DNA of 64,000 nt, from positions 1 through 64,000 of the forward strand of contig NZ_JAGGOO010000042.1 of assembly GCF_018614415.1 (NCBI RefSeq), written 5' to 3'. The notes under the pieces are model-generated. The model had not been told where the DNA came from, searched no databases, and saw nothing but the letters and a program-made list of their open reading frames with translations. A program made the position numbers and the translations under genes. Shown one piece after another: positions 9,327 through 17,817 of this stretch. Each line of letters begins with the position of its first letter. The first letter of the stretch is position 1. This DNA comes from Streptomyces sp. ISL-12. GTDB taxonomy: Bacteria > Actinomycetota > Actinomycetes > Streptomycetales > Streptomycetaceae.

Positions 9327-9677
9327 CTAGCTCCGGTCGCCCTTCGGCTTGCCGCGCTGGTCCGGGGTGCCGTGCGGCGGTGCGCCGAACGGCTGCGGAG
9401 AGGTCGCGGGGGAGACGGGGGAGCCGCCGTGGCCCCGGCTCTGCTCGGGGCGCAGGGCACCGGGGTCGCCGGAGGTCGGCACCGCACCCGCCTGCAACTG
9501 CTCCAGACGGGACGCCAGCAGCTCCGTCACCGGCAGCCGGTCGGCGTGCGACCGCTCGTAGGCGAGCAGTTCCTCCACCTCGTCCGTGCCCAGCGACCGC
9601 ACCCGGCTCTCCAGGCTGCCGAGCGGCAGATGGTCGTAGTCGGGCAGCGGCAGGGCGTTGTGGGCGGGGTCGGCCAT
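9327..9677 (-). CDS. Conserved small Streptomyces protein (LPLPDYDHLPLGSL family)
   Basis: 116 residues and soluble. The conserved core LPLPDYDHLPLGSLESRVRS, then ELLAYERSHADR and LASRLEQLQAG, is a motif I recognise from many Streptomyces proteins of unknown function. It predicts two or three helices. The rest is a Pro/Gly/Ser-rich tail. ATG 9677 follows GAGGAAGTGA. It is upstream of and codirectional with qcrB. No function can be assigned. Confidence 0.75.
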   Translation of the reverse strand: MADPAHNALPLPDYDHLPLGSLESRVRSLGTDEVEELLAYERSHADRLPVTELLASRLEQLQAGAVPTSGDPGALRPEQSRGHGGSPVSPATSPQPFGAPPHGTPDQRGKPKGDRS

Positions 9678-9745
9678 GGTTCTCACTTCCTCGTTCAGCC
9701 ACTTCCTCGTCGGGGCACCTCGGCGCAACGTGGTGACCGGGGCGT

Positions 9746-10105
9746 TCAGTGACCGCCGCCCGGGCCGCCGCTGCCGAACGAACCGCTGCTGCCCTCGTCC
9801 CAGCGGCGCCGCGGCTGCCCCGGGGCGGAGCGGCTGCTCTGGCGATGGAGCTCGTGCGGCAGCAGCCGCTCGTCACCGCGGGGCACCTCGTCCGGCGCCC
9901 TGCTCTCCCGTGTCTCGCGGACCGGTCCGCCCGCGGGCATGTGCGGCTGCTCGTCCGGGGTCGGCGGCGGCGACTCCCGGCGCTTGACGCGGATGCCGAC
10001 AGCGAAGGCGCCGATCAGCAGCGCCACGACCACGAAAGCCGCCACGACCAGTCCGACGCCCATGGCGCCGTTGCTCGCGGCCATCTCCATCCATGCGCTA
10101 GTCAT
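9746..10105 (-). CDS. DUF6479-type single-pass membrane protein
   Basis: 119 residues. One strong membrane helix lies near the N-terminus (MGVGLVVAAFVVVALLIGAF), followed by a basic stop-transfer KRRE and a long Pro/Glu/Arg-rich cytoplasmic tail. The tail contains PDEVPRGDERLLPHEL and ends SSGSFGSGGPGGGH. This layout and the terminal Gly/Ser motif match the DUF6479 family common in Streptomyces. The ribosome site is weak. Function unknown. Confidence 0.7.
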   Translation of the reverse strand: MTSAWMEMAASNGAMGVGLVVAAFVVVALLIGAFAVGIRVKRRESPPPTPDEQPHMPAGGPVRETRESRAPDEVPRGDERLLPHELHRQSSRSAPGQPRRRWDEGSSGSFGSGGPGGGH

Positions 10106-10141
10106 GGGCGCCGAGTACCCCCGGTGCCCGCCACGAACCCC

Positions 10142-10546
10142 TCAGCTCGTCCGCGCGGATCGCGTCTGCGAACGGTTCGCCTTGCGGATCGCGCCGAGCA
10201 GCTCCTCCTTCGACATCCGCGACCGCCCCTCGACGCCGAGCCGCTTGGCGACGTCGTACAGGTGCTGCTTGGTCGCCTTCTCGTCGACACCCTCGCCGCT
10301 GCGCCCGCCCTGCCCCCGGGGGCGGGCCGACCGCGGGTCCGAGGGGCCCTTGCGGCCGCCCTCCTTGCGCTCCCAGTGGTCGCCGACCTTCTCGTACGTG
10401 TGCTTCAGCGCGCCGTACGCCACCCGGTGCGCGCGCTCGCCCTCGCCGTACTCCCGCACGGCCGAGTCGTGCGCCTTGATCCAGGTGCGCTGGGCCTCCC
10501 GGGGAGACCGCTCCAGGGTCGACGGCAGTTCCTGTCGTCCCGGCAT
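10142..10546 (-). CDS. ChaB family protein
   Basis: 134 residues. The N-terminal half (PGRQELPSTL, AQRTWIKAHDSAVREY, HRVAYGALKHTYEK, HWERK) is a ChaB domain, a small fold first named for a cation-transport regulator and common in actinobacterial stress loci. The C-terminal ~45 residues (KQHLYDVAKRLGVEGRSRMSK) look like a Rho-N/SAP-type nucleic-acid-binding helix pair. ATG 10546 has GGAGG at ideal spacing. It is divergent from the copper-storage-like gene. Role unknown; DNA or RNA binding is inferred. Confidence 0.78.
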   Translation of the reverse strand: MPGRQELPSTLERSPREAQRTWIKAHDSAVREYGEGERAHRVAYGALKHTYEKVGDHWERKEGGRKGPSDPRSARPRGQGGRSGEGVDEKATKQHLYDVAKRLGVEGRSRMSKEELLGAIRKANRSQTRSARTS

Positions 10547-10681
10547 GTCGTCCACCTCCGTTCATCGTCGCTTCCGGAGGGTGAACGAGTGCCCGGGGCA
10601 GGTGGCGGAAAACAGGCCGGAGGCCTTGGGAACACCGGGCTCGGCGGGTTTGGCGCGGGCCGCGGCGGCAACCCGCCCGGT

Positions 10682-11092
10682 GTGACTTCCACGACTTCGA
10701 CCACTTCGACCGGCTCGCCCAGTTCGACCAGTTCGCAGCAGGAGCTGTTCCAGTTCCTCGAGGACCGCTTCGCATGCGCACAGGCGTGCACCGAGTGTGC
10801 CCGGGTGTGCGCGCTGCGGGCGAGCCTCGTGGACCCGGACGGCACGGAGAACCAGGAACTCGTGCGGCGCAAGGGCATCATGTGCGCCGAGGTGTGCGAC
10901 GCGACCTGCCGGGTGCTGTCCGAGCAGACCCAGGTGGACGAGGAGGCGATACGCGTCCAGCTGGAGTGGTGCCGGCAGGTGTGCCTGGAGAGCGCGCAGG
11001 TCTTCGACCGGCAGCCGGGCGCGGAGGACAGCGCCGCGGCGTGCCGGGACTGCGCCAAGGCGTGCGGGGCGTTCCTCGACACCCTGCGCTGA
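10682..11092 (+). CDS. Four-helix-bundle copper-binding protein (Csp-like)
   Basis: 136 residues with 12 cysteines set in helical CxxxC patterns: FACAQACTECARVCAL, IMCAEVCDATC, EWCRQVC and AACRDCAKAC. This is the hallmark of the cytosolic copper-storage/YhjQ family, in which Cys line the core of a four-helix bundle and load Cu(I). There is no signal peptide; the first ~20 residues are Ser/Thr-rich linker. The start is uncertain. GTG 10682 fits codon use, whereas GTG 10589 has a better GGAGG site but would add a Gly-rich stretch with non-coding-like third positions. No other copper gene is adjacent. Confidence 0.8.
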   Translation: MTSTTSTTSTGSPSSTSSQQELFQFLEDRFACAQACTECARVCALRASLVDPDGTENQELVRRKGIMCAEVCDATCRVLSEQTQVDEEAIRVQLEWCRQVCLESAQVFDRQPGAEDSAAACRDCAKACGAFLDTLR

Positions 11093-11272
11093 CCCGCGCC
11101 CCGCCCGGGGGACGGCCGGCCCACGGCCGGCCGCGGTCCGCGTCGCACCGGCACCGCGCCGAGGAGCGCGTCGGACCGTGGGCGCCCCCGGCCCCGTACA
11201 AACCAGGCCCATAGACCGCCATACTGGACGGGCCAGGGGAGGGCGGAGCGACAGCGACGGGGGCGCGCTTCT

Positions 11273-13528
11273 ATGGGGTCCATGGGGTCCACGGGGGACG
11301 GCACGCTGATCCAAGGCCGGTACCGGCTGCTCGACCTGATCGGACGCGGTGGGATGGGGGAGGTGTGGCGGGCCCGCGACGAGTCGCTGGGCCGCCGGGT
11401 GGCCGTCAAGTGCCTGAAACCGCTCGCCGCGCAGGAGGACCACTCCTTCACCCGGGTGCTGCGGGAGCGGTTCCGCCGCGAGGCCCGGGTGGCCGCCGCG
11501 CTCCAGCACCGCGGGGTGACCGTGGTGCACGACTTCGGTGACTTCGACGGGGTGCTGTTCCTGGTCATGGAACTGCTGGAGGGCCGCAACCTCAGTCAGC
11601 TCCTGGAGGACAACAAGCACCATCCGCTGGCGGTCACCGACGTCGTCGACATCGCCGAACAGGTCGCCGCCGCCCTCGCCTACACCCACGAGCAGGGCAT
11701 CGTGCACCGGGACCTGAAACCCGCCAACATGGTGCGGCTGGCCGACGGCACGGTGAAGATCTGCGACTTCGGCATCGCCCGGCTCGGCCACGACGTGGGG
11801 TTCACCGCCCGGCTCACCGGCACGGGCGTCGCCATGGGCACCCCGCACTACATGTCCCCGGAGCAGATCGGCGGCACGGAGGTCGACCGGCGCAGCGACC
11901 TGTACTCGCTCGGCTGCGTGCTGTACGAACTGGCCACCGGAGTGCCGCCGTTCGACCTGGACGATCCCTGGGCGGTGCTCGCCGGCCACCGCGACACGCC
12001 GCCGCTGCCGCCCCGCGGTCACCGGCCCGACCTGCCCGGTTACCTGGAGCGCATCATTTTGGACCTGCTGGCCAAACGGCCCGAGCAGCGCCCCGGCGAC
12101 GCCCGGGAGCTGGGCCGCCGGATCGCGGCCGGCCGCACCGCGCCGGCGTACGTGCCGACCGCCGTCGCGGTCCGGCCGCGGGCACCCCAGCCGGCCGGAC
12201 GCGCGGCGGGTCCGCCGTCCTGGACGTACGCCCGGGGCACGGCCGACGGTTCGGCCGGCTCCGGAGCGGTGGCCGGCGGCGGTTCCGGGGCGTCCGGTCC
12301 GGGCGGGGAAGCGGGCGGCGCGTCCGAGGGGCGGCCCGCGCGGCCCGCCGACGAGCCCGTCGCCGGCCGGCACCCCGGCCCGCGGCCGGAGACCGCCGCC
12401 ACCCTGGCCGCCCGGCACCACGTCGGCCTGCGGCTGGGCCGGCTGGGCCGCTGGACCGAGGCCGGCGAGGTGCACCGGACGGTCGCCGCAGCCCGCGAGC
12501 GCCTCCTCGGCCCCGACCACTCCGACACCCTCGCCAGCCACTACGAGGCCGCCTTCGCCCTCAGTCGCACCGGACGCCCCGCCGACGCCCTCCGCGTCTA
12601 CAAGCGGGTGGCCGAGGCCAGGATCCGCGTCCTCGGCCCCGACCACCCCGACACCCTCGCCGTCCGCCAGGAGATGGCGTACGTCCTGGGACGGCTGGGC
12701 CGGCACGCCGACGCCCACCAGGTGTACGCCGCCGTCCTCGCCGCCCGGGAGCACACGATGGGCGCCGACCACCCCGACACCCTGCGCTGCCGCCACAACC
12801 TCGCCTTCAGCCTCGGCCGGCTCGGCCGCTGGGCGGACGCCCACCGGATGGCGGCCGACGTCGCCGGCGCCCGCGCCCGGGTGCTGGGCGCCGACCACCC
12901 CGACACCCTCGTCACCCGCTACGAGGTGGCGTACGCGCTGGGCCAGCTGGACCGCTGGAAGGAGGCGCTCGCCACCTACCGGGGCGTCGCCGCCGCCCGC
13001 GCCCGGGTGCTGGGCGCCGATCACCCCGACACCCTCGCCGCGCGCTACGAGACCGGCATCAGCCTGGGCCGGCTCGGCCGCAGCGGCGAGGCGCTCGCCC
13101 TGTACCGCGAACTGGCCGACGACCGCGCCCGCGTCCTGGGCGCGGACCACCCCGAGACCCTGCGCGCCCGGCACGGCATCGGCGTCAACCTCGGCCGGCT
13201 CGGCCGCTGGGAGGAGGCGCTCGCCGAGTCCCGCGCGGTGGCCGCGACCCGCGAACGCGTCCTCGGCCCCGACCATCCCGACACCCTCGTCAGCCGCCGC
13301 GAGGTCGCCGTCGGCCTGGGCTGGCTGGGCCGCTGGGAGTCCGCGCTGACCGCGTACCGTCGGGTGACCGCGGCCCGCGAACGCGTCCTGGGCGCCGACC
13401 ACCCCGACACGGCCGCCGCCCGCGAGGACGAGGCGCACTGTCTGGAGCAGCTGGGCCGGACCGCCGAGGCGAGAGAGCTTCATCGCGGGGCGACGCCGCA
13501 GAAGCGGCAGGCGCCGGAGGGCCGCTGA
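11273..13528 (+). CDS. Hanks-type Ser/Thr protein kinase with C-terminal TPR repeats
   Basis: 751 residues. The kinase domain (~14-285) is complete: glycine loop GRGGMGEV (24-31), AVK with Lys46, HRDLKPAN with Asp147, DFG at 165-167, and GTPHYMSPEQ. A Pro/Gly/Ala linker (~290-375) follows. The rest is about eight tandem ~42-residue TPR units of the kinesin-light-chain type, each carrying a form of VLGADHPDTL and LGRLGRW-EAL. There is no transmembrane helix, so unlike PknB it is cytoplasmic and probably senses or docks proteins through the TPR array. DNA in the array is itself highly repetitive. Substrate unknown. It is monocistronic. Confidence 0.92.
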   Translation: MGSMGSTGDGTLIQGRYRLLDLIGRGGMGEVWRARDESLGRRVAVKCLKPLAAQEDHSFTRVLRERFRREARVAAALQHRGVTVVHDFGDFDGVLFLVMELLEGRNLSQLLEDNKHHPLAVTDVVDIAEQVAAALAYTHEQGIVHRDLKPANMVRLADGTVKICDFGIARLGHDVGFTARLTGTGVAMGTPHYMSPEQIGGTEVDRRSDLYSLGCVLYELATGVPPFDLDDPWAVLAGHRDTPPLPPRGHRPDLPGYLERIILDLLAKRPEQRPGDARELGRRIAAGRTAPAYVPTAVAVRPRAPQPAGRAAGPPSWTYARGTADGSAGSGAVAGGGSGASGPGGEAGGASEGRPARPADEPVAGRHPGPRPETAATLAARHHVGLRLGRLGRWTEAGEVHRTVAAARERLLGPDHSDTLASHYEAAFALSRTGRPADALRVYKRVAEARIRVLGPDHPDTLAVRQEMAYVLGRLGRHADAHQVYAAVLAAREHTMGADHPDTLRCRHNLAFSLGRLGRWADAHRMAADVAGARARVLGADHPDTLVTRYEVAYALGQLDRWKEALATYRGVAAARARVLGADHPDTLAARYETGISLGRLGRSGEALALYRELADDRARVLGADHPETLRARHGIGVNLGRLGRWEEALAESRAVAATRERVLGPDHPDTLVSRREVAVGLGWLGRWESALTAYRRVTAARERVLGADHPDTAAAREDEAHCLEQLGRTAEARELHRGATPQKRQAPEGR

Positions 13529-13826
13529 CCGGGCCGTCGGCAGGCGGGGCCGGGGGAGACGGCCCGGCACCAGCACCCTCGGACCGCGCTGGGCCAGGCG
13601 CGGCGCGGGGTGGTCTCGCTGCGGCAGCGCGGTTGGAGTCGTACCGCGGGGCAGCACCACCGGGCCCGTGCCGAGTACGTCGTACGCGGGTGGCCGTGGG
13701 GCAGCCCCAGGTGAGCCGAGCGCGGCCAGGCCCTCGCCGCGCCCGAGCCCCGAGCCGGGCGGTCGCTGACCGTCCGGCGCCCCTCGGCCTTCTGGCGGGG
13801 CCGAACGACGCGTGCTACCAAGAGCC
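13529..13826 (+). other. Intergenic region, no gene seen
   Basis: About 300 bp of GC-rich sequence between the kinase and the FAD oxidase. No frame shows Streptomyces-like codon bias with a ribosome site, and I see no convincing hairpin terminator or -35/-10 pair. Confidence 0.5.
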
Positions 13827-13866
13827 ATGACCGCCATGACCGCCATGACCCCATGACCGCCATGAC
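13827..13866 (+). repeat. 9-bp short tandem repeat over the start codon, with one-base slip
   Basis: Copies of ATGACCGCC begin at 13827, 13836, 13845 and 13853, followed by ATGACCACG at 13862. The third copy lacks one G (ATGACCCC). The first three ATGs are therefore out of frame with the downstream gene and read a nine-codon mini-ORF ending at 13856. The last two ATGs are in frame. An AAGAG element lies only before the first ATG. Confidence 0.85.
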
Positions 13867-15430
13867 CACGCAGCGCGGCACGCGCGGACACGACGTCGTC
13901 ATCGTCGGCGGAGGCCACAACGGCCTGGTCGCCGCCGCCTACCTGGCCCGCGCCGGACGCTCGGTCCTGGTGCTGGAGCGGCTGGCCCGCACCGGGGGCG
14001 CGGCCGTGTCCACGCGGCCGTTCGCCGGGGTCGACGCCCGGCTGTCCCGTTACTCCTACCTGGTCAGCCTGCTGCCCGCGAAGATCGTCCGGGACCTCGG
14101 CCTCGACTTCCGCCTCCGGCCCCGTACCGTCTCCTCGTACACACCCGTGGAGCGGGACGGGCGGCCCACCGGTCTGCTGGTCGGCGGGGACGAGCGGCGC
14201 ACCCGCGCCTCCTTCGCCCGGCTCACCGGCGGCGAGCGGGAGTACGCGGCCTGGCGGCGGTTCTACGGCATGACCGGCCGCGTCGCCCGCAAGGTCTTCC
14301 CGACCCTCACCGAGCCCCTGCCCACCCGGGCGGAACTGCGCCGCCGGGTCGACGACGAGACGGCCTGGCGGTCCCTGTTCGAGGAGCCGGTCGGCGTCGC
14401 GATCGAGGAGCACTTCGCCGACGACCTGGTACGCGGCGTGGTCCTCACCGACGCCCTGATCGGCACCTTCGCCGACGCCCACGACCCGTCCCTCCGACAG
14501 AACCGCTGCTTCCTGTACCACGTGATCGGCGGCGGCACCGGTGCCTGGGACGTACCGGTCGGCGGCATGGGCGCGCTCACCGACGCGCTGGCCGCGGCGG
14601 CGCGCGACGCGGGCGCCGTGCTCGCCACCGGCCACGAGGCGGTACGCGTCGACACCGACGGCCGGTCGGCCGAGGTCACCTGGCGCACGGCCGACGGCGA
14701 GGGCGTCGCCGCCGCCCGCCACGTCCTGTTCGGCGCCTCCCCGCAGGCGCTGGCGGAGCTGACCGGCGCTCCTCCTCCGCCGCCCGCCGAGGGCGCGCAG
14801 CTCAAGGTGAACATGCTGCTGACGCGGCTCCCCGCCCTGCGCGACCCGGCGGTCGACCCCCGGGAGGCGTTCGCGGGGACCTTCCACGTCGCCGAGGGCT
14901 ACCGGCAACTGGCGGCCGCCCACGCCCAGGCGACGGCCGGCGAGCCTCCTGCCGCCCCGCCCTCGGAGATCTACTGCCACTCGCTCACCGACCCCACGAT
15001 CCTCGGCCCGGACCTCGCCGGGCGGGGCCACCACACACTCACCCTGTTCGGCCTGCACACCCCCGCCCGGCTCTTCGCCCGGGACCACGACACCGTGCGG
15101 CAGGACCTGCTCCGGGCGACCCTGGCCCAGCTCGACGCCCACCTGGCCGAGCCCCTCGCCGACTGCCTGGCCACCGACGCGGACGGCCGCCCCTGCGTCG
15201 AGGTGAAAACCCCGCTCGACCTGGAGCGCGACCTCGGGCTGCCCGGCGGCAACATCTTCCACCGCGAGCTGACCTGGCCGTACGCCCAGGAAGGCACCGG
15301 CCGCTGGGGCGTGGAGACCTCGCACCCGAACGTCCTGCTGTGCGGCGCCGGCGCGGTCCGCGGCGGCGGGGTGAGCGGGGTACCCGGGCACAACGCGGCC
15401 ATGGCCGTCCTGGAGAGCCCGACGTACTGA
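13853..15430 (+). CDS. Phytoene desaturase / PYROXD2-type FAD-dependent oxidoreductase
   Basis: 525 residues. VVIVGGGHNGLVAAAYLARAG is the N-terminal FAD dinucleotide-binding fold, followed by VLERLARTGGAAVS. IGGGTGAWDVPVGGMGALTDAL and, near the C-terminus, NIFHRELTWPYAQ with LCGAGAVRGGGVSGVPGHNA form the second FAD-binding part of the CrtI/PYROXD2 family. No carotenoid genes adjoin it, and its sequence is nearer to the generic NAD(P)/FAD oxidoreductase branch than to CrtI, so the substrate is open. Translation start is unclear because of the ATG repeat: 13853 and 13862 are in frame but lack a ribosome site. Confidence 0.82.
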   Translation: MTAMTTQRGTRGHDVVIVGGGHNGLVAAAYLARAGRSVLVLERLARTGGAAVSTRPFAGVDARLSRYSYLVSLLPAKIVRDLGLDFRLRPRTVSSYTPVERDGRPTGLLVGGDERRTRASFARLTGGEREYAAWRRFYGMTGRVARKVFPTLTEPLPTRAELRRRVDDETAWRSLFEEPVGVAIEEHFADDLVRGVVLTDALIGTFADAHDPSLRQNRCFLYHVIGGGTGAWDVPVGGMGALTDALAAAARDAGAVLATGHEAVRVDTDGRSAEVTWRTADGEGVAAARHVLFGASPQALAELTGAPPPPPAEGAQLKVNMLLTRLPALRDPAVDPREAFAGTFHVAEGYRQLAAAHAQATAGEPPAAPPSEIYCHSLTDPTILGPDLAGRGHHTLTLFGLHTPARLFARDHDTVRQDLLRATLAQLDAHLAEPLADCLATDADGRPCVEVKTPLDLERDLGLPGGNIFHRELTWPYAQEGTGRWGVETSHPNVLLCGAGAVRGGGVSGVPGHNAAMAVLESPTY

Positions 15431-15577
15431 GCCGACGTACTGACTCGATGTACTGACCCGACGCACTGAGGGGCGCATGTGCCGCGACGGAACGGGTACC
15501 GCGACATAGCGGACAATCCGCACGCATTAAAAGCACTACGCGCAGTATGCGTAACTCCGTACGACAAGGAGGCCGCC

Positions 15578-15769
15578 ATGGCTGACCTCAGCCCCATCGA
15601 CCTGCAGAAGGCCCTCAGAGGCGCGGACTACCCGGCGGACAAGAAGTCGCTCGTCGACTGCGCCCGCAAGAACAAGGCCGACGACAAGGTCGTCAGCCGG
15701 CTCGACGGACTGAAGAAGGACAGTTTCGACGGGCCCAACGAGGTGCAGAAGGCCGTCTTCGACCATTAG
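15578..15769 (+). CDS. DUF2795 small protein
   Basis: 63 residues: MADLSPIDLQKALRGADYPA, then KSLVDCARKN and VVSRLDGLKKDSF with the ending NEVQKAVFDH. This is the compact helical DUF2795 domain, common as a stand-alone stress-associated protein in Streptomyces. ATG 15578 has AAGGAGG at ideal spacing; a longer upstream frame has no ribosome site. The 60 bp upstream is relatively AT-rich and holds an imperfect palindrome TACGC-N7-GCGTA (15537-15553), a possible regulator site. Function unknown. Confidence 0.82.
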   Translation: MADLSPIDLQKALRGADYPADKKSLVDCARKNKADDKVVSRLDGLKKDSFDGPNEVQKAVFDH

Positions 15770-15926
15770 GCGCCGGGCGGGCCGGCCGGCCCGGCGCACC
15801 GGGCCGGTGATCCGCGCCCGCGACGGACCGGCCCGCTCCCGAAAGGTCCCGCCCGTACGGCCTGTTGGCGGTTGCACCCGATCGCTAGGCTGACCCGCGG
15901 ACGACGCAATCGGGAGGAGCACGGAC

Positions 15927-16169
15927 GTGGCCGAGACCACCACCCACCAGCGCCCGCTCATCGGCTGGGACAAGCCGGAGCTGGACCTCAGCAACGCGCA
16001 CTGGCAGTCCAGCAGCCGTGGCCGGGGCGATGTCCAGATCGCCTTCGTCGAGGGTTTCATCGCCATGCGCAACAGTGCCCGCCCGGAAAGCCCTTCCCTG
16101 ATCTTCACCCCCGACGAATGGGGGGCCTTCATGTCGGGAGCGCGGGAAGGGGAGTTCGACCTCACCTGA
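15927..16169 (+). CDS. DUF397 domain protein
   Basis: 80 residues with the DUF397-type core: DLSNAHWQSSS near the start, GDVQIAFVEGFIAMRNS, and a C-terminal FTPDEWGAFMSGAREGEFD. DUF397 proteins usually sit beside XRE regulators and may act as small partners or toxins. Here no XRE gene is adjacent, so it is an orphan. GTG 15927 follows GGGAGGA. A possible -10 TAGGCT is at 15886-15891. Confidence 0.78.
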   Translation: MAETTTHQRPLIGWDKPELDLSNAHWQSSSRGRGDVQIAFVEGFIAMRNSARPESPSLIFTPDEWGAFMSGAREGEFDLT

Positions 16170-16323
16170 GACGCCCGGCGGCGCGGGTGGGCCGACCGGT
16201 CGCGCCGAAGGTGGTGTTCCGCCCGTTTTTCCGGACACGCGACCTTGAGCACTCCTTCCGGACCACGCCCGAGCGCGGCCGGCCCGGGGGGAGGAGGCCG
16301 TACTCCCCGGAGGTGAGGGACCC

Positions 16324-17235
16324 ATGAGCACTCTGCCCGTCGTCGCCGCGACCGACGGTTCGGACGACAGTCTGCGCGCCCTGGACTGGGCCCGGGACGC
16401 CGCCCGCAGACGCGACGCCCCCCTGCGGGTGGTGCACGTGCGGCAGTACGCCGCCTGGGCACAGCCCGAGGTCCTGGCCGTCGTCCCGCCGCCCGACCCG
16501 GACGACGACCCCGTCCTCGACGCGGCCCGCGCCCGCCTGCGGGAACACCAGGACGGCGGACCGGCCGTCGAGTACGTCGGCGCGGACGGCGTGCCCGCCG
16601 CCGCCCTGCCGGAACTCGGCGCCGAGGCCCAGCTGCTGGTGCTCGGCTCCCGGGGCCGCGGCGGTTTCACCAGTCTGCTGCTCGGTTCCAGCTCGCTGGC
16701 CGCCGCCCGCGACGCGGAGTGCCCCGTCGTCGTGGTGCCCCGCCCCGGCTGCGAGGTCCACGGCACCGCACCGGCCGGGCCCGGCCCCCGCGTGGTCGTC
16801 GGACTGCACGTCGACAGCCCCGACGAGGCCACCCTCGCCTTCGCCTTCACCGAGGCCGCGCTGCGCGACGCCCGCCTCCAGGTGGTCGCCGCCTACCCGT
16901 GGCCGGTGCAGACCTGGATGACGGCCCCCGGCCAGGCGGTGGCCCCGGTCATCGACGAGGTCGCCGTGGCGAGCGAGACCCGGGTCCTCGCCGACGGCCT
17001 GCTCGCCCCCCACCGCGGACGGCACCCCGGCGTCCGGGCCGAGACGCACGCCGTGCCGGGCGACGCCGCCGGCAACCTCGTCGCCGCCTCCGCCGACGCC
17101 GACCTGGTCGTCGTCGGCCGCCACCGGCGGCGCCTGCTGGCCCCGGCCCGGATGATGGGCTCGGTCGCCCACGCCGTGCTGTTGCACGCCGCCGCCCCGG
17201 TCGCGGTGGTGCCGCCCGCACCGCCGGAGGAGTGA
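16324..17235 (+). CDS. Universal stress protein, tandem UspA domains
   Basis: 303 residues forming two UspA folds. Domain 1 begins PVVAATDGSDDSLRALDWA and ends with the nucleotide-binding loop GSRGRGGFTSLLLGSSS and CPVVVVP. Domain 2 begins RVVVGLHVDSPDEATLAFAF and ends VVGRHRRRL, MMGSVAHAV and APVAVVP. The first loop fits the G-2x-G-9x-G(S/T) ATP-binding pattern; the second is degenerate. GGAGGTGAGGG precedes ATG 16324. Such proteins are often induced by hypoxia or nitrate stress in actinomycetes; regulation here cannot be read from sequence. A second copy is at the window end. Confidence 0.88.
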   Translation: MSTLPVVAATDGSDDSLRALDWARDAARRRDAPLRVVHVRQYAAWAQPEVLAVVPPPDPDDDPVLDAARARLREHQDGGPAVEYVGADGVPAAALPELGAEAQLLVLGSRGRGGFTSLLLGSSSLAAARDAECPVVVVPRPGCEVHGTAPAGPGPRVVVGLHVDSPDEATLAFAFTEAALRDARLQVVAAYPWPVQTWMTAPGQAVAPVIDEVAVASETRVLADGLLAPHRGRHPGVRAETHAVPGDAAGNLVAASADADLVVVGRHRRRLLAPARMMGSVAHAVLLHAAAPVAVVPPAPPEE

Positions 17236-17316
17236 CCCGCGCCCCCCCCGGACCCCTTCCCCCTGACCGGCCGAGGGCACCGGGCCCGTCGGGCGCGACC
17301 ACGTACCATGGGCGGC

Positions 17317-17814
17317 ATGTCGTTCCTCCGCCGCCGCAGCGCCACGCCCGCCGGGCCCGACTTCGACGTACTGGCCATGGACCCGGGTGACTGGCCCGGC
17401 AATCTGGGCGCCGGCCTGCTGCCCGCCCCGGACGGCACGTGCCAGGGCGTCTTCCTGCGCTACGACCTGTTCGGCGGCCGCGGCCCCGCGATGATCATCG
17501 GCAATCTGCCGGAGGGTTCCCCGGCCCGCGAGGTCCCCGAGGGGGAGATCCCGTTCGAGGTCGCCCAGTTGCTGCTGGCCCTGGAGAACGACGAGGAGGT
17601 GACCGTCGTCGGCACCGAGGACACCCCCGTGATGCAGGGCGACAACCTCCTGATCGTGCGCCGCCTGAAGCTCTCCGAGAGCCGGATCTCCTGCGTGCAG
17701 TTCGACCGCAGCGACAACGTCCTGGTGACCATCGCCGCCTGGGACCGCCCCATCACCGACGACCTGTACGCCCTGCTGAAACCGCTCCCGGCGGAACTGT
17801 TCCAGCAGGGCTGA
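17317..17814 (+). CDS. Conserved actinobacterial protein of unknown function
   Basis: 165 residues and soluble, with a very regular alpha/beta sequence: FDVLAMDPGDWPGNLGAGLL, FLRYDLFGGRGPAMIIGNLP, FEVAQLLLALENDEEVTV and DNVLVTIAAWDRPITDDLY. I recognise it as widely conserved in Streptomyces but know no function. ATG 17317 is preferred over 17308 because homologues begin MSFLRRR. A TACCAT hexamer 9 bp upstream could be a -10 box for a nearly leaderless message. It converges on the amidase gene with 3 bp between stops. Confidence 0.8.
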   Translation: MSFLRRRSATPAGPDFDVLAMDPGDWPGNLGAGLLPAPDGTCQGVFLRYDLFGGRGPAMIIGNLPEGSPAREVPEGEIPFEVAQLLLALENDEEVTVVGTEDTPVMQGDNLLIVRRLKLSESRISCVQFDRSDNVLVTIAAWDRPITDDLYALLKPLPAELFQQG

Positions 17815-17817
17815 GGC

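Noticed and set aside
10589..10681. GTG 10589 with strong GGAGG considered as the Csp-like gene start.
   Set aside because: The added 31 codons are Gly-rich with poor third-position GC; kept only as an alternative.
12420..13500. Repetitive DNA considered as a separate non-coding repeat.
   Set aside because: It encodes the kinase's TPR units with conserved frame and codon bias.
10562..15523. A 1653-codon open frame on the minus strand.
   Set aside because: Antisense shadow of the kinase and FAD oxidase genes in GC-rich DNA; Gly/Ala/Arg/Pro/Val-rich, no domain and no ribosome site.
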